From positions 1,054,001 through 1,118,000 of the forward strand of contig JAXBDG010000003.1 of the NCBI GenBank assembly GCA_036320915.1: a stretch of 64,000 nucleotides of DNA, read 5' to 3'. A program made the position numbers and the translations under genes. This stretch comes from Linnemannia elongata. Lineage: Eukaryota; Mortierellomycota; Mortierellomycetes; Mortierellales; Mortierellaceae. Shown in pieces: positions 1-10,945 of the stretch; the first letter of the stretch is position 1; the number at the start of each line of letters is the position of its first letter. The notes under the pieces were generated by a model. It was not told where the DNA came from. It saw only the letters and a program-made list of their open reading frames with translations, and did no database searches.

Positions 1-348
1 CCCTTTCAACCGTAGAACGACCTGTTCCCCCCCCCCTATCCACTTCATCCGATAAAGACAACGACTGTACGAGTAAAAACAAATGGAACACAAGGAACCA
101 TGGTATACGAGAACAAAGGGGTCAGATAAAGGAGACCGCCACCTAATATAACGATGTAATTGCAATTAGGGGTTTGTTGACGTGCTCTCCTAACCCGCAA
201 CCCCTGTGCTGAAAATTATTATGATAATGTGGAGGAGTTCACTAATTGCGCTGGCCTGGCGTAATTATCAGGTAGACAAAACATGGCGCACGCATATTAA
301 CAATATTAGCAAAGTATACAGTCCGTCTGATAATGCGCACTTGCTGGT

Positions 349-350
<2 letters not shown>

Positions 351-384
<34 letters not shown>
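351..384. repeat. (CT)n microsatellite, 34 bp
   Basis: An uninterrupted CT dinucleotide tract lies about 240 bp upstream of the LPMO-like start codon. Polypyrimidine tracts of this kind precede several genes in the window and may be part of promoters or simple slippage products. Confidence 0.95.
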
Positions 385-389
<5 letters not shown>

Positions 390-506
390 CGTTCTTTTTT
401 CACAAGGTTCGCAGATACACAGATATGGTTAATCGGAGTGCATGCAAGGCCTGGGCCGCTCGAAGCCGACAATCTGGTTGTTGTCGTCCAGAAAAAAAAA
501 AAAAGA

Positions 507-513
507 TATAAAA
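507..513 (+). promoter_or_regulatory. TATA box of the LPMO-like gene
   Basis: TATAAAA lies 118 bp before the ATG at 625, just after an A-tract. Two other plus-strand genes (ATGs at 55950 and 63846) have a TATA-like element 124 bp before their start, which supports a real core promoter. No transcript start is visible. Confidence 0.5.
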
Positions 514-624
514 CGCGCGCACATCTCGCCTTGTTTTTCATGCTTTTTTTTTACTGTGACTCCTCACACTCTCCCCTGTGCCTCATCACAACAAATCAAC
601 ATCAAAAACCAACTACTCCAAACG

Positions 625-1335
625 ATGCCATCTCAATCTTCATCATCTACCCGCCGTGGGTTCACCTCAACCATGCTCTTAGCGCTCACTACCCTTCTCC
701 TGGGTACCACCCTCCTCTCAACCTCCCTCACCGAAGCTCATTCCTGGGTCGACTGCGTCAAGACCCTCCCCTCCGGAAAATGTGCAGGCTATCCTACAAA
801 CTACCCCACCCGCGCTAACGGCGACATCAACACCATCTACACCTACCTTATCTCCTCCCGCAACAACGCCGCCCCGCTCTGCAAGCCAGGCACCCAGGAC
901 ACCTTCCTCCTCAACAAGGACAAGGCCAACCACCAACCTCCAAACCTTCCCTTCGCTCAGGCCTACCCAGGCGAGACCCTCACCATGAACTGGGAGGCTA
1001 ATGGACACCTCGTCCGTACCGGAAAGGGCACCAAGGTGACCATCTTTTGGACCGGCAAGTCCAACAAGGTTCTCAAGACTCGCAAGGATATTGCCAGTGG
1101 CCGCAACGGGTTGGGCAAGGCCTTGGCGGTGTTTGACTTTGCCAATCCTGGTAACTGCAAGGACCCCAATAATGCCAACACCGAGTGTACGGGCAAGTTC
1201 ACCATCCCCAAGGATACAGCCCCCGGACGGTACCAGTTTGTGTGGTGGTGGCCCTTTGACAAGAACCCTGTTGGAGAAGAGTATACCACCTGCTTTGAGG
1301 TCAACGTCGTCGCCAAGCCCAAGCCCAAAGCCTAA
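625..1335 (+). CDS. Secreted LPMO-like (copper monooxygenase-type) protein
   Basis: Single-exon gene of 236 residues. Residues 1-38 form a signal peptide (basic n-region RR, then a Leu/Thr-rich core) ending TEA, so the mature protein would begin at His39 (HSWVDC). An N-terminal His after signal cleavage is the hallmark of lytic polysaccharide monooxygenases, where it forms half of the copper histidine brace. A candidate second bracing His is H128 (EANGHLV), and the C-terminal GRYQFVWWWPFD segment resembles the aromatic core strand near the axial Tyr/Phe. Several Cys pairs fit an extracellular disulfide-bonded fold. I cannot assign an AA family; it could also be an LPMO-like protein without oxidase activity. 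ATG 625 follows a clear TATA box; M17 (673) is an alternative start that still leaves a signal peptide. The expected role is extracellular, in polysaccharide attack or copper handling. Confidence 0.75.
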   Translation: MPSQSSSSTRRGFTSTMLLALTTLLLGTTLLSTSLTEAHSWVDCVKTLPSGKCAGYPTNYPTRANGDINTIYTYLISSRNNAAPLCKPGTQDTFLLNKDKANHQPPNLPFAQAYPGETLTMNWEANGHLVRTGKGTKVTIFWTGKSNKVLKTRKDIASGRNGLGKALAVFDFANPGNCKDPNNANTECTGKFTIPKDTAPGRYQFVWWWPFDKNPVGEEYTTCFEVNVVAKPKPKA

Positions 1336-2309
1336 AGCCTAGGTCTAGTCCTTTCCTTATGAACACACACACACTCTCTCTCTATCTCTCTCTTTCTATC
1401 TCCTTTGTTTTGCTGTAGACTTGAAAAGGTTGAATGGTTGGTGACGTTGTTAAAAAAACTGATCTGATTGTCGTTGGAAATAAAATAGAAGTAGCTTTTG
1501 GTGGCGTTTTTTGCATAGAGATACTGCCCAAAGGGGGTCCTTCAGCGTGAAGGAACCTACGAACGTGTCTCTAGTGCCGAAATGCCCGCCTACCCAACTT
1601 CCCATACCCCAAAATACACGTTTTTGACCCCTTCATTTCCCTTCTAGTACTATTACTACTATTGTACCCAATTACTCATGAGGCGAGACGGCAAACCTTT
1701 ATTTTGAATGACGGGACACCATTTTTCAGAAAGGAAAAAAAAAAAAAAAAAAAATATGAACAGAGAGGGAAGGTGGATTTTGCGGGGAAGGACTGGACAA
1801 CCCAAAGCACAAAAAAGAAACAAAATCAACAGAACGGAAAATGGGTAGGACAACGAGGCATAAAAGGATTGTGGGGAAAGCATCAACGGAATTAAAAAAA
1901 AGAAAGAAAGAAAAGAAAAAAGAGCGAGAGAAGAGTGTGGGGAAGCAAACACAAAATGATAATGCGTCGAACTCTTTTTATTTTCTCCTTGTCAGTGTGG
2001 GGATAGTGATTAAGTGAGTGAGGGGACGGTATCAACACACACATAGAGACAGTGCCATTCAACCCCATGGGAAGCGAGTATGAACTATGATGTCTTCCTC
2101 ATTCTTCCACTCCCCCGCCTCGTAACTCTTGTTTATTTTGTCGTCCATAGAAGGCGCTTTTCCGACACTCTTTTCATCCTGCCAACTATCCACCTTCTCA
2201 AACAACGGAAGCAAAAGGGTATGTTTATGAATGTTTATTATCAATGGTAAAGCAAGTTAAAGAATGGCAGATGAATAGAGGGAGGTAGAGGAAGGGGCGA
2301 CAAGAGGAT
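1336..2309. other. Intergenic: tail-to-tail 3' regions
   Basis: About 970 bp separate the LPMO-like stop from the stop of the EF-hand gene on the other strand. It holds CT/CA-rich DNA, an A-run at about 1736-1754 and A/G-rich sequence. I see no credible ORF. Confidence 0.6.
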
Positions 2310-3752
2310 TTAGCAGATGTGCTCGCCGCGGAGCTTCTTCTCGGACTTCTGCATGATCTTCAAGAACTCCTCGAGGGCAATGCGGCCATCGCCAGAGACA
2401 TCAGCCTCGTGGATGATCTCATCGACATCGTGCTATTATTGTTGTTCAAGGGAAAAAAAGGGAAAGGGATGATTAGTATCGTTGCTCAGCTTATTTATCG
2501 TTCTCTCCTGCATTTGTTCTTCATCATTCTCCTTGTCCCGTTTTTGTCTTTTTCTATCGAGCTCTTGTAGTATCCAGCGAAATAAAGAGTATGTCCAAAA
2601 AGCTGCTTGTCCCATCCTATGGGAAAGAGCGTCTAATTTACCTCGGTGAGGGAGCTGTTGCCAAAGTGCTGGAGGGCAGAGCGGAGCTCGGCGGAAGAGA
2701 CGTTGCCGGAGCCGTCCTTGTTGATGGCGTTGAAGAAGGTGACGTAGGCGTCATCGGAGGTCTCCTTGCCCTTGTGCTTCTGGGCCATGAGGGAGCAGAA
2801 GGCCTTGTAGTCCAAGGGCTGGGTGGGGAGAGTGACGCTGGCAGTCAAGGCGGGGTCGTTGAGGAGCTAATTTTGGTTGATGGAAAGGCATATGTATGTG
2901 CCATAGTAAAAGAAGGAGACGATGATGATTAGTTCAGTGAGCCAAAAGGGCAAAGAGTACAAAAGAATTAAAATAGATCATCGAGAATATCAAACAGCCG
3001 TTTGATTCAATATTATAGTTAGCGAGGAGGAGTGTGTGTGTGAGTGAGTGGTCGTTGTTGGTTGTTGTATGGAATTGTGAGTGAAGTGAGTGGGTCGCAA
3101 AAAAGAATAGATAACAACAACAGGAGAGGCGAGACAAGTCAGGAAAGGACAGAAAAGGCACGACAGGGGTAACTCTCATTCGGTTGGCCGATTGAAAGGC
3201 CGGCCGTTGGTGTTGGGGGGGGTAGTGTAAATAAACAATGAAGGAATCAGAGGGGAGGGGAGATCCTCTGTCCCTTATTTTCCGCTACGGTTGGTTCTGC
3301 AAACAAAAGAATATGCCTTCCCAGGCAGCTAACAGCATTGTCGACTTTTCTTGTGTTCAGAGAAGGAACAAGAAGTCGGATCAACAATATTGCATTTTGT
3401 TGGGCGTTTGTATTCCCACTCTTAAAAGTAAGGACAGCCGAGTGGAAAGAAAGGCAGAGGTTTGCAAAGAGAAAAGAGAAGTGGCAACAACCGACGACAT
3501 GTTCAAGTCTTCAGAGTGAAATGAAACTGATCAACGACAGTCGTATAATGCCTGACAGGTATTGATTGATGATTTACAAGGAAGGGTGATAAAACGAGTT
3601 CAGGTCCAACCACAGGAAAAGAAAGAAAGGAAAAGGAGACGTACAGCAAGGAAATCGGCAAAGGCCTTGGGCTGGATGGTGCCAGAGTTGGTGGGGTCGA
3701 AGAGAGCGAAGGCCTCCTTGAACTCGATTTCCTGGGCGTGGGTGAGAGACAT
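2310..3752 (-). CDS. Calmodulin/myosin-light-chain-like EF-hand protein
   Basis: Three exons are clear: 3752-3645 (36 codons, MSLTHAQEIEFKEAFALFDP), 2866-2642 and 2432-2310, all phase 0, giving 151 residues. EF1 loop (DPTNSGTIQPKA) is degenerate and lacks the terminal Glu. EF2 (LLNDPALTASVTLPTQPLDY) has lost its loop. EF3 (NKDGSGNVSSAE) starts with Asn instead of Asp. EF4 (DVSGDGRIALEE) is canonical. That pattern resembles essential or regulatory myosin light chains (Cdc4-like) more than true calmodulin. Compared with calmodulin, about 13 residues of the EF1-EF2 linker (around the LGQNPT motif) are missing, so a mini-exon of about 39 nt probably lies in the 778-nt interval 2867-3644; I could not place it. 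The likely role is a light chain or regulatory subunit binding IQ motifs in the cytoplasm. Confidence 0.8.
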
Positions 3753-4474
3753 GATTGATATGAGTTGGTGTTGGGTGGTGGAGGGGGTGGTGATTATTGT
3801 TGATTGAAGTGAAAAAAGAGAAGAAGAAGAAGAGGAGAAAAGGGAAAAAAAAAAAGAAAAAAAAAGAAAACGGCGGTTTTGATCAAATCAAACATAAACG
3901 ACAAAAAAAAAGACGTACAGCCATTAGCCGTTAGCCATTAGGATCGCTGTACGTGAATGATTTGGGTTAGTTTCCCGCTGTGTGAAACTTGCAAGGATGT
4001 CTAATCCAAACAAAGATCCTTGTTCCTGAATGGTCCTCTTCAATTAAGGCCTTTCTCTTCGACTATTCGAGCCCCGCTGGACTCTCTCTCTTCTTCTCTT
4101 CAATCATACCTGGGATAATACCGCTTCAATCTAAAGTCGAAGGCCACATCACACACACACATGCACACTCTATCACTCGTATGCAATAGCTCAAGCTGCA
4201 GTCATGGAGCATAGATGGCATCATACATAAAAAGTGCGCGGATCCGGCAAAAGTTTTACCTAGGAGGGCTCTCCACAACGACACTCTGAGGCAATATTCC
4301 CTTATCTTTAAAGTTTTCACTCAATCGTGCGTGGGCAAAAAATGGGGGGACAGGGGAAAGAAATGAAAGCCAAAAAAATGGACACAAATGAAAAGGTATA
4401 GAGACACTTTTTAATTTGGATGTTGTACAAGGTCGTTGAAGATGGAGATTAAAGAAGAATAAACGATCTATCGC
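3753..4474. other. Intergenic with palindromic element
   Basis: This is the upstream region of the EF-hand gene and the downstream region of TPP2. It contains A-rich DNA, an 8-bp inverted repeat with nested direct repeats (3913-3954) and a CA tract near 4152. No gene is seen. Confidence 0.6.
3913..3954. repeat. 8-bp inverted repeat with internal direct repeats
   Basis: ACGTACAG (3913-3920) is mirrored by CTGTACGT (3947-3954). Between them, CCATTAG occurs twice (from 3921 and from 3935), separated by CCGTTAG. It lies about 160 bp upstream of the EF-hand start codon and could be a regulatory site or a small hairpin. Confidence 0.7.
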
Positions 4475-7400
4475 TTAGAAGGGAGCAGGGCCCTTGGGAA
4501 GGCGGATGCCGTCCCAGCTAAGCTCATACTCCTCCCAGACAGACCAGTTCAACTCGCGCAAGAGATCGCGACGGGTCGATAGGGCTGCCTTAATGTTACC
4601 AGCACCGTCCTTGCTTCCACCACCCTGCTCGCTCAACCAGCTGTTAACCCGCTGGAGGGCAAGACCCAGACGTCCGTGCTTGCGCTCGCGTGCGAGGTAA
4701 ACACCAACAGACTTCCAGTCAGTCGTTCCAGTTCCCTCGCTCCACTGGCTCAGCTTGTTATAGGCCTCATCCGAGTCCTCCTTGAGGGCAACCAAGGCAA
4801 CGGCACGAGCCTTCAAGGCAGCAATCAAAGCACTCTTGGCCTCCTCCTTCTCCTTCTTGATCTTCTTCTGCTCAGCCTCGGCCTTGCCGTGAAGCGCAAT
4901 GGGCTTGAGACCAAAGAACTGGGCCAATTCGGCCTGATCAATGGCTGCAGTGATCTTGTCAGAAGCAGCGAGGACCTCCTTCCACTTCTCGTCCTTGAGC
5001 GACTCCTCAGCGTTCTCAGCCAAGGCCAAGGCAACATCCAATTGAGCCAACAAGAAGGGCAAGTGCGAGCCATGGCCAGCAGCCTCAAGCTGGGCGATCA
5101 GCTCCTTTCTGGCAACAGCAGCAGCCTCCTTGTCCTTGTCAGCCTTGTAACCGGTGCTCTTCTTCAACCAGGCAATCTGGGCATCACGGACCTGCTCAGA
5201 CAGCTGACGAGTAACGTTGATCTCCTCCTCCAACTCGGTCGTCTCTTCCTTAATGGGGATCTGCTCGGGAGCGATGGCATAGACAACACGAGCAATGGGG
5301 TTGCCGTCGACACGGGGACCACCCCAGTTCCACTGACCAACCAAAAAGTCGCCGGGCTTGGCGCCCTTGGGGTGCTCCGAGGACGAAACCACAAAGGCGG
5401 CCTTGGTATCACCGCGCTCCAAGATGCTGGGGAAGGCAGTCTTCTTGCTGACCAAGGCATCAGGCCAGTTGCCAGAGACCTCGAGCGTCTGGGACTTGGC
5501 CAACGAAAAGTCAAAGACTCCAGGGAGGTGGCGGAGCTTTTCCAAGGTCTCCTCGCTCTCATGACGAAGCTGGAGGCGAAGGGTGTAGTCGCCTTTAGGG
5601 AGCTTAAACTTCTTGACATAGACATCGCCAAAGCCGACGACCTTGTTGTTGACATCCGAAACGATCAAGAACATCTCGAGGGGAGAGTCGTACAAGAGAT
5701 TGTTCAGAGAGGGGAAGCGAGGCGAGACGGTGACGGTCTCCTTACCAGAACCCTCCACCTTGAAAGGATAGGACGAAATCAAGTTGTACATGAGGCGCGA
5801 GTTGGGAAGAGCATCACGATCACGGACCAAGGGCTTGATGACGCTCTCCGAGGGACGGACAATCTTGCGGAGGGTATCCAAGGCGATGGTGGGAGAGAGA
5901 CCCTCCTCGCGGCGGATGGGCGCAGCAACATGGAAGCGGGTGACGTGGTCGGCACCGTTGATAAAGACGGAGCGGGGTCCGCTCGAGGCGCCAGAGATCT
6001 GAATGCCGTGGAAGGTAACGTCAACGGTGACCGAGTGGGCGCCGGGGCTGTCCCAGTACTGGGCCATGCAGAGCTCCATGGTGTGGTTACCATCGACTGA
6101 GAAGCGCTTAATCTCGGTCTGTTCCTCAGCGCCAGCCTCGCCATAGCTTCCCTTGCCGAGGCGGACCAGGTAACCCCGGTTGGTGTGGTCGTTGCGGAGC
6201 TGGGGAATCAATTGGGCGACATAGACAACAAACTTGGCCGACAACTGGGCAACATTGACACCGCTGGCGCTACGAATGACAGCCTCAGCGTGAGTGGCTC
6301 CGGCGGGGACGCGGATCAAGCGACGCTCGATATGGCCGGGTCCGAACTGGACGTTCTCAAACTTGATGTAGGACTGGGTGGTCAGCTCAACGGGCTTCGC
6401 AACAGTGACGTAGATGCTGAAAACAGGGCCGCGAGCAGGGCAGGCAGAGTCAAAGGCCTGGATCTCAGCAAAGTGGGCCACACCGGCAGTCAATTGAGTA
6501 GGGTCGACCTTGATCTCGAACTGACGGACAGCACCGTTCATGAACAAAAAGTCGGGGACACGGATCCAGCTCTCGGTGGCGACGAGGGCCATGCGGCACT
6601 CGAAGGCGAGCTTCTTCTCGTTGATGTCGGGCTTGTTGTAGTCAATGTCCTTCATGAACTTGGGCTCAACCTTGACGGTCAGGGTGTGAGCCTTGTTGCA
6701 CTCCTCCCACTCTCTCAAGTAGATACCGCGGGCATTCTCGCGCTCGGCAATCTGGATCTTGTAGGTGACATCCTGCTCGTCGTAGGCGTGGTAGGTCATC
6801 AAGTGCTCGAAGGTCTTCTCAACCTGCAAGAAGCCGACGCGGAATTGGTCCTGAATGTCCTTGGCGGCGTTTACAAGAGCGCGGTGGACGCGGTAAGGAG
6901 TGTAGGCCTTGTTCTCGGCTTTCAAACCGGAGAGGATGAGCGAGATGCAGCCGCAGGCGTTGGGAGAACTCATCGAGGTACCGTTCATGCGCTGGAACTT
7001 TGAGAGCTCATACTCAGGGATCGAGGTGATGGCGGCACCGGGAGCATAGATATCAACACCAACAGCACCATCCAGAGTAGGGCCGCGGGAAGACCAGGTG
7101 TAGGGTCTTTCGGGGACAGCCTCGAATAATGCGTACTCAGCTTGCTGCATGGCCTGGCTCTGGAAGGCACCAACACTGACCACACCCGAGGAGGTACCAC
7201 CAGGGGAGCCAACGGTGCTCAAAGCAGGTCCAGCGTTACCAGCAGAGGAGACAAAGATGCATCCGTGACGACCGACAGCCTCCTCGCGCATGAGCTCGAC
7301 GAAGCGTCCGATATCGGGGTAGCTGGAGGCCTCACCATAGGACATGTTGGCGAGATCACAGTTGTCGTCGATGATGACCTTGACGGCGCGGGTCAAAGCG

Positions 7401-9053
7401 TGCTGGGTCTCCATGCTTCCCAAGCGCGAGTCACCGATCTTGATGGAGACGATCTGGGCGCCGGGGGCAACACCGTTAAGGGCGGGCTCGTCGGGGTGGT
7501 TGGCGGCGGTGATGGCGGCAACGTGGGTACCGTGGGAACCGGCGATGACGACGATGCTGAGCATGTTGCCGTCATCGTAGATGTTGACGCTGTAGTTGCA
7601 CTTGTCCTGGTTGCTGAAGGTGGCGTACTGGCGTTCGGTCTTGTAGTTGGTCAACAGAGGAGCATCTGTGTGCAAGAGAATAGACGTTAGAGGTGGGTGA
7701 TTGTTGAGACTTAAGGGTGTTTTGAAGTCTGGAGCTGTCAGCTGATGAAAATGTCTACTTTGCTCCGCCGAATGATCAAGGACAAATCCACACATACACA
7801 CACACAAACAAGTGCCATATCAGGGAGAGGAGCATTGCGTGTATCCCTTCGAGTTGTGAACTCACTAAAGCGTGTGAGATATGTGAAATTGTGTGTGTCA
7901 AGAAGATGTTCAACTTTAACTTACCCTTGAGATCTCCATCCTCCTTGGCATCAACAACTGCGCGCCAGACGTTGCCATCGTGGAAGACAACACAGTCGTA
8001 CACTGGGCCAGGATCCGAAAAGTTCTTAAGCGAATCCTTGAGGACGTCGAGGCGGGCGTTCAAGTCGGCCTTGGTGCGCTGATCTTCCTCGGTCAAGGTG
8101 GTGTGCGCCTTGATGAAGGCAGCGAGCTCCTCCTGAACCTTGGCAACAAGCAAGAAATGCTTCTTTTGGAATTCAGCCAGACGTTCCTATTATTATGTTT
8201 GAACAATCGCATTAATAAAGACCATGGATAGCGCTGAGCGCTTGCTACTTTCTCCCCCCTCTAGCTCAATTGCTCGGGAGGTTTTTTTTGTGTACGTGTA
8301 CAGCGGGAGAAAAAAAAATGTATTTTTTTGCTCTCACGCTTCCGCGTGTCCCTCCTGAGCCTTTCGTGCAATACACCTTTCCTTATGCCTCTCTTTTGCT
8401 TCCCCCAGTCGAATGTCCCGCCCTGCCTGTTTATCAATGGGGATCTGAAGCCACAATCCTGTTACATTGACCTTCGCCTTATCCGGGATTCATCTTTCTT
8501 ATTATTTTCTTTACCTCCTTGATGCGGTCAGCAAGGTCGCTGGGGAAAAGATCGTAGGCACGCTTGATTCCGATGCGGTATTCGCCCGAGGGGTTCTTCC
8601 AGTCCTTGTTCAAGTGGAGCTTGCGGCCGGTAAGACCAGTGATGACAGGGATGCCGTCGTCGTTCTCTGTGGGCTTGACAATAGTGGTGGTGGGAATGTC
8701 TCCTGAGCCGGAGCAGTCGACAATATCGACAATCTTGGGCTTGCCGTCTGAGGTGACCTGGAGGCCGGCAGCACCTGGATCGACACCGGTATCGAGGATG
8801 GCAATGATGGTTTTGCGTCCGTCATAGTTGGGATATTTCTTCAAGTAAGAAGCAGCCTCGGTTTCCTAATTATGTACGAGGATGAGAAAGTGAGAGTTTG
8901 TTGCGTTAATGACAATGCGAACCCGTTATCAAATATGGTTTCTCTTTTCTCATTGTCGCGTGGGAGTCAATTGTACGAGTTGCTTACCTCCTTGGGGAGG
9001 ATACCCTGGAGAGGGAATTCTGGGATGGGGCGGATAGTTTTGAGGGCGGTCAT
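4475..9053 (-). CDS. TPP2: Tripeptidyl peptidase II (subtilisin-type)
   Basis: Four exons: 9053-8988, 8865-8515, 8186-7925 and 7665-4475, giving 1289 residues (human TPP2 is about 1249). This giant cytosolic serine peptidase removes tripeptides from free N-termini of peptides released by the proteasome and self-assembles into spindles. The subtilase triad is complete: Asp in ILDTGVDPG (about D47), His in GSHGTHVA (about H271) and Ser in NGTSMSSP (about S457); the oxyanion Asn lies in SSAGNAGP (about N370). As in other TPP2 proteins, an insertion of about 200 residues separates the Asp and His elements. The rest is the C-terminal beta-sandwich and helical assembly region, ending KGPAPF. Exon 1 encodes MTALKTIRPIPEFPLQGILPKE; all junctions keep phase. 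No signal peptide is visible. Confidence 0.96.
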
Positions 9054-9898
9054 GGCTGTGATCGTCGCGCAAGGAGAGAAAGGACGAGGGGAAGAAGAGA
9101 AGAGTTTTTTTTATGTACAGCGAAGGGACGTGAAATGAATGGGAGATGCGGGATTGAGATGAATGAAAGACAAAAAAAAAATGGGAAAAGAGAAGACGAA
9201 GAAGGAAGTAGGGGTATTGGAGGAAGGGAGAAGAGTGAGTAAAAAGAAGTGGAGGGAAGGAAGAAAAGGAAGGAAGAAAAGAAAAGACAAAAGAAAGGGT
9301 GTTTTTTGAGGGGAAGAAACGAAAGAAGAAGGCACCTCATATTTATACCGTGTCGGTCAGAGGGATGTTTTTGGGGGGCGTGGGCGAGTACAGTAAGTAC
9401 TGTAGTAGCTTGTCTTGTCTTTGAAGTTTGAACAGTTGTGAACAAATCTGATGCACCCCTAATCAGGCAAGGAGTGTCTCGACCACTCGACGCGCAATCC
9501 AACAGCGCCCGTGGCTCATTTTCTATTTTCCCATCAGGAACAGCTTCTATGGCGTGTACCTTGTCTTTTTGTATCTCTTCATCGGATCCCCTTCCGCCTT
9601 TTCCCCTTCTCCTTCTCCTTCTCTCGTATTCCACACCCTGCTAAGGTTTATTAGTATTCTCTCACTCGTCTTATGGCACTGTATTCGTCAGCCTCTTAGA
9701 CTTTTGCTCCAATCATCCATCCACATTGGTTCAGAGTTCCCACGACGCACCTCTCAACGGATTGGCTGCCGTGAGCCCGTCCTCGTTTTCTTTTTTTTTT
9801 TTTTTTCTTTTCCTTGCTTTACTTTTCTTTTCTTTTCTTTCTTGTTCTTTCTTTGCCTTGCTAGGGTCCATCCTTATTTATGGAGTATGGACAGTCTA
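9054..9898. other. TPP2 upstream region, low complexity
   Basis: Purine-rich DNA (9060-9330) is followed by pyrimidine-rich DNA (9590-9860). A TATAAAT-like element on the minus strand lies around 9339-9350, about 290 bp before the TPP2 start. Predicted ORFs here are low-complexity Phe/Ser/Leu translations and are not credible. Confidence 0.5.
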
Positions 9899-10945
9899 TT
9901 ACTCAAACGAGTCATTTATCGCCTTTGTTTTTACATGTCTGAATAAACCCCTTTGCTGAATGACCCATCTCAAAGTTTCAGGGACATAAAAGCGCATTGT
10001 CTGTTCTTTAAGGGCCGAGCGCGCGTATTCTAGATATTCATTCGAGTGCGGATCTGGCCGTCGTAAGGTTATGCTATGATCTGTGCACGTCAAAGCTTGC
10101 GCTGGTACATACCTCCAAGGAGAAGCTGTTTGACAATCAAACGTGACATTGGTTGCTGTGACGAACAGATTATTTTCCTGGGCATCTTTGACCTTAGTTC
10201 TCAGGATGGAGTCTTTTATATGAGAGCGAATAAACGCTGTAGTAAGGGAGGTGTTGCGCTGTGATAGAAAGGCCACCGGGATCGATTGGTGCCGTTGAAG
10301 TAGCTGAGGATATGATCCAAGATGTTTGTTCGTAGATCAATCAAGCTAAATTGTATGTTCGAATGTGAGCGTTCAGAGCAAGTCCAAGTCTGCGTCATCA
10401 ATTTGCGCCGCGATCTGTTGATGATGATTCAACTAATGGAATGTCAGCCAAATAAAAAATAAAAAAATGGATGTGACCGATGTCAGGACCGAGTTCCCTG
10501 TTCAGATCCGCGAAGGGTCGGGACGAACCATTGAGAATGTATACCGAATGAATGCATTGCCACAGTCATGCATTGTTTCTCATGGCCTAGGCCCTGACTC
10601 CAAGGCCACAACTTCACAGATCTATAAGGTTTCACATCTCCCATGAACTGTCCAGTGCCTTTTTGTTCCTGCTCAAGGTTCACCTTCAACAGTGACGAGA
10701 TCAGACCTTAATTTACAGTCTACAGAGTCGAGAGTGATAGGCTCTTCAGGTCGGAAGATGGCAACCTCTACTTCGGTCCCTGACACTACCCATGCTCTTT
10801 CTTGATGCTCCTCTCCTTCTAATTGCTCATACTGTTTATTTGCATACCTGGTCCAATTTACTTTTATATGACAAAATGGTGTGAGCAATGGACTGCAGCG
10901 TGCAGCACTATACCATGTCGCAGAAACTGGTTGATTGATTCGCAT
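9899..10945 (-). pseudogene. Decayed coding remnant, family unknown
   Basis: Successive minus-strand open segments with ordinary, non-repetitive composition lie in different frames: 10945-10673 (ends VTVEGEP), 10689-10483, 10401-10216 (includes DHILSYFNGTNR) and 10276-9899 (includes SPWRYVPAQALTC). The last two overlap by about 60 nt, and the reading makes best sense if the frame shifts near 10270 so that the NGTNR segment runs on into VAFLSQRNTSL. I could not join the pieces with GT-AG introns without hitting stops. This looks like a gene or mobile-element ORF that has collected frameshifts. No diagnostic motif (DDE, reverse transcriptase, recombinase Tyr) was recognised. A real intron-containing orphan gene remains possible. 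Confidence 0.4.

Noticed and set aside
4050..4080. Possible tRNA T-arm (TTCGAGCCCC)
   Set aside because: No acceptor stem, D-arm or anticodon arm could be drawn around it.
4676..6100. 474-codon plus-strand ORF opposite TPP2
   Set aside because: It is antisense to the long conserved TPP2 exon; the Leu/Gly/Asp-rich translation is the typical mirror of GC-biased third positions and shows no domain.
6185..7690. Further long plus-strand ORFs opposite TPP2 (6185-7003, 7142-7690)
   Set aside because: Same mirror effect; the minus strand holds the catalytic subtilase domain with an intact triad.
9050..9634. 194-codon minus-strand ORF upstream of TPP2
   Set aside because: Much of it is Phe/Ser/Leu low-complexity sequence from A/G-rich DNA, and no homology was recognised. 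TPP2 exon 1 starts at 9053 in its own frame.
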